Assembly (NCBI GenBank): GCA_010015675.1
Contig: ML976979.1
Location: 1,675,147 to 1,716,774 of the forward strand
Reading direction: 5' to 3'
DNA from: Byssothecium circinans
Taxonomy: Eukaryota; Ascomycota; Dothideomycetes; Pleosporales; Massarinaceae
Length of the DNA stretch: 41,628 nucleotides
The translations under genes were made by a program, and so were the position numbers. The notes under the pieces were generated by a model. The model saw nothing but the letters and a program-made list of their open reading frames with translations. It searched no databases and was not told the origin of the DNA. Of the stretch, positions 21,199-31,717 are shown piece by piece; the first letter of the stretch is position 1; each line of letters opens with the position of its first letter.

Positions 21199-22430
21199 AC
21201 TTGACCCCTAAACTAGATAGATGACCATGAGGTCCTTCAATGGCTTAAAGAAGATCTATGCTAGATGTGTAGAGATGACATACATAAAGGCGAAACATGT
21301 ACCTGCGACATACTAATACGCGGAGGCCATGCCAACAAAGTAGTGGTAGCAGTGATGAAGGAGCAAGGTCCACAGATAAAAGTATAATAAATCAAGATCA
21401 ATAATAAACATAAAGAAGTCAATTAGTATAACTGTATAAGGGAGGATTACGTCCCCCACCTGCAGGAAAGATAAAGTGTATGATACACGCCTAGATGAGC
21501 CTCTTACGCCCTTCTCCTAGAGAAGGACTGTATAGAAGATAACTACTACGTGCACCATTATGAATACTAGTAGAAATAGCATAAACGCCTAGGTTAGAAT
21601 AGGTGCTATAACACGTACTACTAACTACACTAGCTTAGTAAACACGTTGCAGGATACTAGCTAGCTAGACGAATGCATAGGGAAGTATTAGTATATAAGA
21701 ATAGCGCATATCTCTACTAATACCCTATGGGACATCCTTTAGATAAAGGACATAAGGAGCTTAAGTAGAATAAGTGCAAGTTACTCCTAGGATGCATGTT
21801 CTACCTCCTCCTAAAGGAAGAAGTAGCATGGACACGGCATAGAGCTAACTATAGGCTATTACCCCCTTCTAAGTACTTAGTAATAGTATGCTAACGTTAT
21901 GAGTTTCTGCCACTTCCTAATAAGACTAAGGAAGATGCTTTCAGACGAAAGACGGCACTCATGTAGCAGATATGGCGAACGTTGCTAGAGACGCAATACT
22001 AGCTACGAGGCCACCTGGAAGACAGGGCCGCCAGAGATAATATCTCGCATACTTAGACTATGAGACGCCTACCTAGAGCTATTATTAGGGAGAGCCACGA
22101 CGACCTACCCTATAAATAGTGCTTTGATGACATGTGTCAAGCACACCTCTTAGAGAAACTTAGGAAAGGTTTCCCGCGACGAAATGATATCAAGGTAGAG
22201 CACGCTCGCCTGCCTTGGACAGCGTGCCTTATAGATGACTATCAAACCCACATACTTAAGGAATAAGCAGTAGAAGAATCCGCGAAGGGACTCTAGGGAT
22301 CAAAAAACTAGGATGCTACTAGGGATAGGGTCACGCTGGTGAGAGTATTCCTATAATAACCCTATATAATGTATGACACCTAGATCTACTAGTTCATTAA
22401 TTAAAGGTAGAGGTACGCATACATGGATGC
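21199..22430 (+). pseudogene. Unassigned coding stretch between zinc knuckle and protease
   Basis: About 1.2 kb that still reads like RIP-mutated protein in the gag frame for much of its length: DDHEVLQWLKEDLC, a Cys-rich patch C-x-M-C with GETCTCDILIRGGH soon after, VAVMKEQGP, a KEDAFRRKTALM stretch and RLPWTACLIDDYQTH. I cannot assign it to a known gag or pol domain. The gag frame and the protease frame differ, so a shift or recoding point lies somewhere in this interval. Confidence 0.5.
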
Positions 22431-22433
22431 AGA

Positions 22434-25400
22434 CTTACAGCACTAGTGGACAGTGGAGCTGCATAGATGATTATCTCCCTATAAGTAGTTAAGAAATATA
22501 ACATACCCTATTAGGATAAGGAACGTCTGATACAAGTAGTATTAGCTGATGATGGACTAATGTCCTATGGCAACGGATTCTTAAGGTTAGAAACCTAAGA
22601 AGTATCATTCCACGTACTTAGAATTAAGGACACAACATCCCTCAACATCATGGATCTCGGTGAAGAAGACATGTTAATTAGTTATGATTAGCTTAGGAAG
22701 CACAATCCTACCATAGATTAGTAGAGAGGCATGATGTTTAGCTAAGAACTAGCGCGCAAGGTTGCTAGAACACGTCATGAAAGATTAAGCCCAGTAATCT
22801 AGAGCTCACCTAGTTAGACTAGACGGATTAGCAAGATATCGCCTTATAAGATTAAGAGAATCTATAAGAAGGACCCTTCGCAAATAGGAGTTATTTAGAT
22901 ACGGAAAGTTACGCCTATAAAGGACGAACCCCGACCAATAATACCACTAGAATACAAGGAGTTTTGAGACCTATTTAAAGAAATAGAAGAAACCGCATTA
23001 CTAGATCACTAGGAATGGGATCACGAGATTCACCTAGAAGAAGGCGCAAAGCTGCGCCTAGGACTAATATATCTGCTTACTTGAGATCAGTAGTCAGAAC
23101 TATAAGAGTACATCAAGAAGAACCTAAAACGAGGATACATACAAGAGAGTGCAAGCTTGATGGCTTCACCAATTCTCTTCATCCTAAAGAAAAATGGAAA
23201 GCTACGACTCTATGTAGATTACAGATAGCTGAACCATGTTATAAGGAAGAACTATTACCCTCTTCCCCTGATCTAGGAACTCATGGACCGCCTCTAAGGA
23301 GTCAAATAGATCATGAAATTTAATGTACGAGACGGATTCCATTAGATATGGATAGCCAAGGGCTATGAATAGCTGACAGCTTTTAAGACCCAGTATAGTC
23401 TATACGAATACACAGTCATGCCCTTTAGATTAATGAACGCGCCTACGACGTTTCAGGCACTTATTAATAAAGCACTTTACGAATACTTAGACGTTTTTAT
23501 GACTGCGTACCTAGATGATATACTAGTGTATACCTTAGGAACGCTTAAGGATTATATCAAACACGTTAAGAAGGTGCTTAGGAAGCTTAGGGAGTATTAA
23601 TTACCCCTATAGCTAGAAAAATGTGAATTCCACGTTACGAAGACAGATTACTTAGGATTTATCATCTCCTAAGAAGGCATTACCATAGACCTAAAGAAAG
23701 TTAGGGCTGTACAGGATATTAAAACCCCTAAGATAGTCAAAGATGTACAATCCTTCTTAGGATTTGCGAACTTCTATCAAAAGTTCATTTAGGGATACTT
23801 GAAGACCACGGCACCTCTCACAGAGATTACCAAGAAAGAGAAGGGATTCTATTAGGGACAGGAACAATAGAAGGCTTTTAATAAGCTTAAGGAATTATTC
23901 TTGTCGGCCCCTATGTTATAGATGCATGACCTAGAACAGCTACTACGAGTGGAGACGGATGTATTAGACTACGCCTTAGGAGCGATACTCTCATAGCAAA
24001 GCAATAATGGGAAATAGAGACCAGTGTTCTACTATTCTTAGAAGTTCTTAGGAGCAGAACTTAACTACGACGTTCACGATAAGGAACTGCTAGCAATAGT
24101 AGATGCCTTTAAATAATGGCGAGCCTAGCTAGTAGGCGCTAAATACTAGGTAGAGGTATATTCAGATCACTAGAACCTGATGAGTTTTATAACGACTAAG
24201 AAACTTAACTAACAGTAGGTTAGATAGGCTAAGATGATGGTGGATTACGACTTTAAGGTACACCATCACCTAGGGACGCTAAACGGAGCAGCGGATGCTC
24301 TCAGCTAATAATCAGACCTTTGGGAGATAAACAGACCTATCATGCACGATGCGGTCCTACGAAAGGATAAGGATAGTAGTCTAGGCTACAATCAACTATG
24401 GCTATTTAAAGGAACTCTAGTTGAATAGTTAGCTAAGGTGACTAAGGTCACACAACTATGAAATAGGAAGCTTAATAAGCTTACTAAGGTAGCCAGGATT
24501 AATTACTAGGGACTAGAGGTGCATGACTTCATAGACTATAATCATTTAACCCTAGACTAAAGGGCAGAATATGACTTGATTAGGTATCTTGAGGCTAGAC
24601 TACCCTAAGATAAAGAATAATAGATTGTACTACGCGAAAACCTCGTACTAACCCTAATACAAAAGCTACACGAATCTAAGGAATATAGACACCCTAGGAT
24701 TAATGAAATGGTTTAATAGATCTTAAATAAGTACTTAATCCCTAACGTACGAAAAGCAGTTCAGAACGCAATAGGCAACTATTTAGCATGTTCTAAGAAT
24801 AAGCCTAAGAGACATAAGCCCTATAGATTACTCTAATTACTTAAACCACCCGCACGCCCATGGATCAGCGTTATGATGGACTTCATTGTGAAGCTCCTAA
24901 AATCGTTAGAACCTAGATTAGCACAGCTATGCGACTTAATATTAGTAATCGTTAACTAATTAACTAAAGCATTAATATTTGTACTAACGGAAGAAATGGT
25001 TATAGCTAAAGAAATAGCTTATAAAGTAACTAAGGCACTTATTAGCCAACACGGTGTGCTAGAATAGTTTATTACTAATCATAGAATACTGTTCACCTCT
25101 AAGTATTAGAGCACGTTCCTAGCAAAGCTTAGAGTTAATAAAAAGCTTTTGACTAGCTTTCACCCATAGATAGACGGTTAGACGGAACGAACGAACTAGA
25201 CGCTAGAATAGTATCTAAGGATGTACGCTAATAAGCTATAGGACAACTAGGTTAAACTCCTACTAATAGCGCAATTAGCCTATAATAGCATGAGATCCTT
25301 AACGACAGGATACTCACCACACTACGCGAATTACAGATATGAGCTAATTGCTCATCAAAATCCCAAGGACGTTGAGAGTCTTTTAGCTGGAGCTGACGAT

Positions 25401-25907
25401 AAGGCACGACTACTTCGCGAGCTGCATGATGACCTGAGCCAATAAATCGCTTAAAGGAACCTTACGACAGCTAAATTAGCAAACAAGAAAAGGCTTGAGG
25501 GACCAACCCTTAAAGAGGGGGATAAAGTTTTCCTATCACAAAAAAATCTAAAAACTAAACGACCATGCGACAAACTAGATAACCTCTAAATAGGACCCTT
25601 CTAAATCCTAGAGGTTAAGGGACCTATTACGTTCAAACTAGAGCTTCCTAAAAGCATGCGTATACACCCTATCTTTTATAAATTGCTCCTTGAACCAGCA
25701 CTACCAGACGCCGAGCTAAAGACACGAATCGAGCTTAAAGACGAAGATTACGAGGTCGAAGAAATTAAAGACCTGCGGAGATTTAAGCGTTAGTGGAAGT
25801 ACTTAGTTAAGTAGAAGGACTAGCTAAATAGCCAGAATACCTAGGAACTATTATAAAATCTTATAGGCTGTCAGGATTTAGTGAAGAGTTATCACCAACG
25901 GTATCTA
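22434..25907 (+). pseudogene. Chromovirus pol relic: protease, RT, RNase H, integrase, chromodomain
   Basis: Protease: LTALVDSGAA at 22434-22463, the catalytic DSG intact. Reverse transcriptase: MPFRLMNAPTTFQALINKAL and AYLDDILVY (YLDD catalytic box) in the surviving 23418-23600 open stretch, then EGITIDLKKVRAVQDI and SFLGFANFYQKFI. RNase H: LLRVETDVLDYALGAILS near 23945, then ELNYDVHDKELLAIVDAFK. Integrase: HESKEYRHPRI and YLACSKNKPKRHKP (HHCC finger, partly changed), FITNHRILFTSKY where the catalytic Asp appears as Asn, and the STFLAKL and SFHP segments. Chromodomain at 25741-25907: DYEVEEIKDLRRFKR, KYLVK, then Trp-to-stop changes at the aromatic-cage position. Inactive. Confidence 0.88.
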
Positions 25908-26025
25908 AAGGCAGTGGTTCCAAGTTCACTAGGAAGGCAGAAAAATTAAAAGATAAGGAAGAATTAAATAAGAGAGAGGAGTTAGCCTATAACTAGCCTA
26001 GGTCAGTCAATGATACGGGTAGCGG

Positions 26026-26355
26026 TTATGAAGGCGCAACGGTGGCATCTATACTCTTAGGAGCAGCGGTTGATGACCCAGCCTCGCGTTCAAGACGCTC
26101 CATCTCTTCTATCGAGGCCAACTCTTGATAATACATCTCCTTCTCTTAATGATTGAGTTTCTCCAACTCCAGCTAAGACTCAAGAATCAGGATACAAAGG
26201 CGACTGCGCTTCGCATCCAGCTTAGCCCATTCACGAGGAGACACGATTAGATCACACTTGCAGTTGTAATCTATACACTTGAAACAACGCCTAGAATCTA
26301 AGCTTATAATGCACTTCTAACTCTCCTTGCGACAAGTGGAGCATGGAGAAGGCAT
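26026..26355 (-). pseudogene. Antisense frame in the chromovirus: Zn2Cys6-like cluster plus coiled coil
   Basis: Between integrase and 3' LTR, on the strand opposite to gag-pol, an ATG at 26355 opens about 109 codons interrupted only by three TAG/TAA codons of the RIP type. Residues 5-34 give Cys spacing C-x2-C-x6-C-x8-C-x2-C-x6-C (CSTCRKES, KCIISLDSRRCFKC, then a Cys doublet CKC), which fits the fungal Zn(II)2Cys6 binuclear cluster formula with one extra Cys. A basic stretch (AKLDAKRSRLC) and a Glu/Leu-rich coiled coil (LELEKLNH, then YYQELASIEEMERLEREA) follow, the usual order in Zn2Cys6 regulators. The terminal stop near 26026 may itself be a mutation. Whether it was ever expressed is unknown. 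Confidence 0.5.
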
Positions 26356-26617
26356 TTCGCGACTATTTACTAGAACGCGGCGAGCAAGCAGCTTCTGACG
26401 AGCAGTGGATGTGTCAGCAGGAATAGACAGAGGATCTAAATGAGGAACCTTTAGGACTTAAGGATAGGATTCCCTGGGTATGGTTAGGTAGAAGGTCAAG
26501 GAATATCCAGGGAGGATACGACACCACCTACAGTGGGGAACTCACACGCTTTATACACCAGCTAAGGCCTAATGCGGCACAGCGGCTAGATCTTTATGGA
26601 TATCAGGACGATAATCC

Positions 26618-26632
26618 TAAAGAGGGGGATAA
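26618..26632 (+). other. Polypurine tract
   Basis: AAAGAGGGGGATAA immediately upstream of the 3' LTR, the expected site for plus-strand priming of an LTR retrotransposon. Confidence 0.75.
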
Positions 26633-27107
26633 TATTACAAATATAATAGATATAGGGTATCTAAGACTAGACAGTACAGCGTAGAGGGTATTAAGGCCAG
26701 AGGATGGCGACATAGTAATACGTGGGGTAGGATTAGGTCAGCGACCACGTGACATTAATCTCGCCAAGAATAGAGATTACAGACTAATCTCTAGATCTCA
26801 AGAGATTAAGAGATCAGGAACGATCTTAGGATCTCTAGAGATCATAGGATTGAAGGAACAGAATGAACGGCATAAAGACTAGACGGATTTCCTTTATCTT
26901 TCTAATTCTAATTCTTCATAGTCAACTCTCAATAGTTCATCTCTTACCTAGATTAATACTTAGTTATTCTATAGTTTATTATAGAATTAGTTTGCTTCAT
27001 ACGTTTACCTCTTAAATCACTAAAGAACACCACCTAACGTATATACTATACACTAACCTTCCTCCCCTCACACGGATTAGGTAAGGCTAGTATACCCCTT
27101 AGTAACA
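26633..27107 (+). repeat. 3' LTR (475 bp)
   Basis: Starts TATTAC (a G-to-A change from TGTTAC) and ends GTAACA. Aligns to the 5' LTR without gaps; by eye there are about 34 differences, all transitions. Confidence 0.93.
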
Positions 27108-27112
27108 TTAGA
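27108..27112 (+). repeat. Target-site duplication TTAGA, right copy
   Basis: Matches 19537-19541 on the other side of the LTR element. Confidence 0.9.
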
Positions 27113-28099
27113 GTACTTACGCTTAAGTGGCGAGAATAACACTACATTAAGTAGCTAGAGGATGTATAATAAGTATAGTAGCATATAAAGTGTAAAGATC
27201 TTATTATCTTAATAATAATCCTTAAAATCTTAATTTAAGTAGCTTTCATGGCTATCTAAAATTAGTAACTAATAGACGCTAATAGTTCTTACCTTTATAT
27301 ACGCGTTAAAGTGCTTTAACTACGTAAGACTAAGCTTATTAGTCGTCTATCTATTCTCTAAGACTAAGAGCTTTTAATTGCATAGTATATTAGCTTCCTA
27401 GTACTACAAAAAAATATAGACGCATCCTTTATATATAATAAATAGTAAGGTAAATATACTATTTAAACATATACTCTAGACATCTATTACCTACTTTTTA
27501 TTACTTAGCTAAACTATTATAGGCTTTACTTGCTTCTTTAAGCTAGTAACCACTTTTATAAAGCTAATAACACCTATCTAAAAGCTAGTTTTATTAAAGT
27601 TATGTATATTATTATTATATATGCCGTACTTTGCTTTAGTATCCTACATAAGCTTAAACTACGCGCTAACTACTTTAGGATTTTTTTATTTTACCCTCTA
27701 ATAGTCCTTTAAACAGTTCTAAACTATTTATAACTATTTTAAATAATTTATAAACTACGCTACCTAGTTAATGCCTACGTTTTTACTACCCTGCTCGCGT
27801 AATAGTTTATTCGCTATATTTAATACTTTGCCTAACGTAGGCGCGAATCCTCGCAAATCAAGGTTAAAGATGTATTAGACAAATGTCTCCTGCTTAGTTA
27901 AAGATAGTTTTGAACAGTTTAGTACTGTTTTTAGTTGAAAAGGTATTCCTCTAGCGCGTTTAGTAAGGACACGAGGCTTGACGTTAAAGGCTGCAGCAGC
28001 GCTTTGATAGCTTTCAAATTGGCCTTTATTATATGCGTCAAGGGCAAGCTGTAGTTTGCCTTCGTGTTGCAGTCGTTCAGACCTTTGTTGTTGAGGCAT
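27113..28099 (-). pseudogene. Pogo-B copy 1 transposase, N-terminal and core part
   Basis: The first 75 codons (28099-27875) are open and almost free of RIP: MPQQQRSERLQHEGKLQLAL, QSAAAAFNVKPRVLTKRARG, a psq-type helix-turn-helix. Below about 27870 the same gene becomes saturated with TAG. The core continues through LLILDSHESYLN, KIFTLYMLLYLLYIL and SPLKRKYSK, where the LTR element interrupts it. A second catalytic Asp (LILD) is visible. Confidence 0.82.
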
Positions 28100-28180
28100 T
28101 TTCGCGTTGAAGATGGAGTTGGTGTTGCCAAGGAATCGTAAGCGGTTCGATGGTGTGGGCGGTTTGATGGTGGAATACGT

Positions 28181-28770
28181 TAATTATTAACTCTAAAGAC
28201 AGAATTCTAAAATTCTTGCTATCTAATTTACTAATGGGCCCTGTCTAATCCTAGCTAGTAACCCTGTCTATCCCGAGAGCTTATAATAAATCCTTTGTAT
28301 TTTGGCCGTCCTATTGGCTACTACCCATGTCTAATCCTAGCTGGTATCCCTGTATGTCCCGTCGGTGTTGACAAGGCGCAGTACTTCCAAGCTTCGCAAA
28401 CCAGGGTTCCTGGATTTTTCTTCGCCCCGCCAGCTTGGGGAATATACCGTGGCTTCTGCCGATACACACCTGCTGTTTTCTGCAATGATCACAACCGACT
28501 ATGCGACTGCGATAAGCTGAACCCCCTGCCATCTGCAGCTTACGGTGCCAGTGCTTAGCGCAGCTGGGTCCCGCACTGATTCTACGCCCGATTCAATCAA
28601 TCAAGGCAAAGTGTTGGCAAAACGCAAAGCGCTCTACTGTCGGGTTTCATGGGGGCCTGGTACGACTTTCATGTTTGTCCGACTCAATCATATGTTCACG
28701 ATATGGTGCAGTGCGCCATGCGAGGCTTTCGAATACATTTGACTTAAGAAATCTGCTCTTAGTGCCCATC
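28181..28770. other. Edge of the gene island, with a short direct repeat
   Basis: 590 bp between the pogo element and the first UstYa-type gene. TGTCTAATCCTAGCT followed by a CCCTGTxTxTCCCG block occurs at 28242 and again at 28328 (offset 86 bp). Open frames at 28295-28558 and on the reverse strand overlap one another and lack features. The promoter of the gene at 28771 should lie at its right end. Confidence 0.5.
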
Positions 28771-29758
28771 ATGATGGAGGAGGAAGAATATGACAGCGAC
28801 TCAATGAGCACTTGCTCTGACGAGAACACTCCACTTCAAGTTCAAACCATTCGCAAGTCGCGGAAGTCGCATATCAAAATCGCTTTTGCTCTGCTCATCT
28901 TTGGGAACTTCATTCTTTACGCGCTGTACATCAACCTTCGCATTCGGCATGCAAGACTGCAATACGAGTTCAGCGATTTGCAACCTGAACTCTTTCCTTG
29001 TAAGCAGCTCATGACACGATTTGAACAGTTCTGATACAAAAATGCTTCAGCGCTAGCAAACTCCAGGGAAGTAGCATATCGTAGGAACAGTCGTGTGTTC
29101 CCGCTTACAGTAGCTGGGACATCATTCGCTGGTGTTCCAAGTTCGGAGCTCGACCGTGCCTGGCATGATCTTCTCAAAGGTTCGCAACTGAATCCACTCT
29201 TTATTAAGCTGGTAACAATTTGTAGACACCGTGATCAAGGTGTTCAAAGAAGACCTTGACTATTACAATGTCACATCGCTGCCTTAGAAATCATCATGAC
29301 TCATAAAATCCACTGTTTGGTAGGTCAAACACGCTAAGTTTGCTTTAAACACGACGTAACTTACGACATTGCAGAAGAAAATCCGACAATGGATTTACAA
29401 GGAGACCTACTTCAAACATGTGCAGGGCTTCGCTCGCAACGAACTTGAGAGGCACGTCAGTGAGTGTTCCAAGCTTATCTTGTAATGATTGGAGAGTGGC
29501 TTATTGTCAGATCATTGTATCGAAACCCTGAGACAAGGTATATTGTGTCGGGGAGATGTGTCGCTCGGCACTTACACGTACCTATCCGGAGGTAATGAAG
29601 TGACGGCTCGCAGCTGGGCGTTGCACCAATGTGTTGACACAGATGCTCTTCTTGCCTGGACTAAAGCTCGATCGATCGATATAACTGAGCCTGGACTGCT
29701 TGTCAAGCCAGATAAACTTGGGCCAGAGCACATCACACGGAAAAAAGACCCTCATTGA
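28771..29758 (+). pseudogene. UstYa-family (DUF3328) oxidase, disrupted
   Basis: The family comprises membrane-anchored oxidases that act on RiPP precursors (cyclisation, oxidation) and some other fungal metabolites. Exons inferred: 28771-28999, 29051-29179, 29226-29319, 29375-29459 and 29511-29758, with introns of 51, 46, 55 and 51 bp. The N-terminal acidic segment (MMEEEEYDSDS) and one transmembrane helix (IAFALLIFGNFILYALYI) are typical. Next come PSSELDRAWHDLL and the KEDLDYYNVTSLP block. Both diagnostic HxxHC motifs survive: HKIHC at 29302-29316 and, across the last intron, H-V-N-H-C followed by IETLRQGILCRGD. The GG(N)EVTAR-W and C-x-D elements follow. It is broken by TAG at 29285-29287 and by a deletion with frame change before HKIHC, where about ten codons of the usual GYFxxxxxYH region are missing. 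Convergent with a second family member. Confidence 0.82.
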
Positions 29759-29816
29759 AGTGAAAGATCTAGACACCAAGGTTGTATTTTGAGAGCAAAA
29801 AGCTATGTTTCGTACA

Positions 29817-30619
29817 TCAGAAAGAATCTTCGTTCACAAAGTTTGCTTGCAGATCGAAATTATGCAGTGCCTCCTCTCTTGATATGCCCCATTCATTAGC
29901 CCAGTCTATCAATTTGTCGATACTCCTGCAAGTACGTTCAGTCTGCCAGCCAGACACTCCCCGCGCCGTGTAATTCATGTGCTTAAGATTCAAATCAGCA
30001 AGACAGATGAGAGACTATCGTAGATACTTAAAGCAATGGCGAATGTGGTGATGACTAGTCCGATGGTTCTTTTCGCGGTCTTCCGCACCCATTTCTTTCA
30101 ATATGCCATCTACTAAAGCCCAGAACGCTTGCCTCAGAATGTTCTTTCCCTTGTTAGCTCGAATATCGAGAGATTGCTTGAATGTTTTCTCACCAAACAG
30201 TAGAGCTCATAAAACACTGCGATACCAGCAACGTTCGGCGCCAACGTCGGGCGCTGGACGAAGCCTAGCTTCTCCGGAAAAAGAGAGTCCCAAGCAGAAT
30301 CACTTCCAGGATTCGACCGCTGGGGGAAAGTCCCGTTAAAGTGCATATAGTAATGTTGGTCACCGGGTGGTACTACAAATCCATCAACAAATGTTGGGTT
30401 ATTTGTTCATCGCGGGACCATACCTATCAGCGAGCTTTCAACGACACTTGTCTTCTAAGCACCAATGACATAGCCGATACCTAACATGGCAATCATGCTC
30501 ACCAGAAGAGCGATAAATCTAATGGCCCTTCTTGTTTCTGGTGCAGTCTTCTGCTGCTGTTTACGTATGATTCCATCTTCCTCGTCGGATATTGCGATAT
30601 AACCATCTTGGTTCGTCAT
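29817..30619 (-). pseudogene. Second UstYa-family (DUF3328) oxidase, two nonsense codons
   Basis: Exons 30619-30424, 30372-30194 and 30149-29817 (introns 51 and 44 bp, the second with AGCTAAC). The sum is 708 nt with the frame closed throughout. N terminus MTNQDGYIAISDEEDG, then one transmembrane helix (IRFIALLVSMIAMLGIGYVI), DSAWDSLFPEKLGF, the first motif read as YELYC in place of HELHC, then HIRHC (second HxxHC intact), a SLICLADLNL block, and GVSGWQTERTC with DWANEWG. The only breaks are TAG at 30455-30457 (just after the helix) and TAG at 30015-30017 (in YLR-stop-SLIC, where Gln is expected). Both stops and both His-to-Tyr changes are explained by single transitions of the RIP type. Tail-to-tail with the other copy, 58 bp between stops. 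Confidence 0.85.
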
Positions 30620-31717
30620 GGTTAGGACGTTCTAATTCGAAGCTGTGATGATATTCGACAACCAGTGATCGAGCAGAAGAAGAGCTAGGCGGGTACGCGA
30701 CACGGTCTGCGCAATTGACTTTACGATGCAGTATAACAGACAGAGACTTGATTCCATGGGCTCTGCTCGCAGAGCTCGCCTCGCTTCCGGCACTCATGGG
30801 AGGCAATGCAAAGCGTCCACGGGTGTTTTAAAAAGCTAGCCTAGCTCTTTTCAGCAATGCTAAGGTTTTGAAAATGCCGTTATTTCCAGTCAAATATCCT
30901 GAAGCCTAGAAATTGGGGCATTGCAGCTGCACACGACGTAAGTCTCGGTGACGCGCCAGGCTCAACCTGCCAGCCCAGCTAAGCGCGATGTCATCACCAA
31001 GGACGCCTTGAATGCGCCTCGTTGGCGGCTCACCAGTTGAATGGTGCATATCCATCATCCAATCAAAACATCTATTATCGTCTCTTGCGTCACTTATTTC
31101 TCAAGTACATTTGCTTGGCATGTACGATGCTACTTCTGTCCAATTAACAATCCTGGAGAATCCGACAGTTTGAATCTAAGAGCAAGGAAAATTCACGAGG
31201 GTCCTCAACAAGCTCCGGATTTAATATTAAACCCAGAGAGCTGGGCCCTTCCAGAAAGCCCAATATGCCTTTGGACACCGAACACAGCTGGCGTCCACAA
31301 CGACGCCTCACCCCGTGACGTCGACAGGGGGGTGCAGATGCACGCATGGTGCGATGTTCCGGAACTAGGATTAGCGTCTGGTGGGCCGGCCCGCAACCCT
31401 CATTTGGAATTCCACCAATGTGATCTTCTTCATCGAGTCGAAGCAGCGAGGTATCAACCAAAAGTTCCTTCGAATGAGGTCACCGGCCCCCAAATCCGAG
31501 ACGCAATGATATCGAGACGAAAGACTGGCTACGCCGCACATCGATGCTGCACAACTCCGCCCCATATGCAAGTGCTTCACATTTGTCCTCCGATTTTTAG
31601 ACTTTAAGAAGGCCAACCTTTCTACATCATCGCGTCTCTGACGACCACGCTATCGGCCCTATATTCTACAGCCGAATTGCATCGCCTTCGACAAGAGAGT
31701 GAAAAATCGGTTTCAAA
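30620..31717. other. 1.1-kb interval without a supported gene
   Basis: It lies between the start of the minus-strand UstYa gene and the start of the plus-strand small secreted protein, so it should contain both promoters. A 188-codon plus-strand frame at 31041-31607 is open but has no recognisable domain, overlaps open frames of similar size on the other strand and shows no splice pattern. I treat it as unproven. Confidence 0.4.

Larger units (their letters stand above)
19542..27107 (+). mobile_element. Ty3/gypsy chromovirus, full length, RIP-mutated
   Basis: 7566-bp LTR retrotransposon of a fungal genome. The order is 5' LTR 19542-20016, gag relic, an unassigned coding stretch, protease, reverse transcriptase, RNase H, integrase, chromodomain, an antisense zinc-cluster-like frame, polypurine tract, and 3' LTR 26633-27107. 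RT-RNase H-integrase order and the terminal chromodomain place it with the chromoviruses. No frame longer than about 100 codons survives; nearly all breaks are TAG at expected CAG/TGG positions. It sits inside pogo-B copy 1. No primer-binding site could be recognised after the 5' LTR. Confidence 0.92.
18770..28180 (-). mobile_element. Pogo-B DNA transposon, copy 1, split by an LTR retrotransposon
   Basis: Minus-strand pogo element of 1840 bp original length, interrupted by the chromovirus. Its 5' terminal repeat is at 28180 downward (starting ACGTATTCC) and its 3' terminal repeat is at 18770 upward (starting ACGTATTCT). Both are flanked by TA (18768-18769 and 28181-28182). The repeats are about 65 bp and contain a doubled block (AAACCGCC, then GAACCGC) followed by ATTCCTTGGCAACACC. 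Transposase pieces are at 28099-27113 and 19541-18850. Confidence 0.85.

Noticed and set aside
31041..31607. 188-codon plus-strand open frame in the gene island
   Set aside because: No domain, signal peptide or splice pattern; comparable open frames lie on the opposite strand over the same bases. Kept only as a remark in the gap entry.
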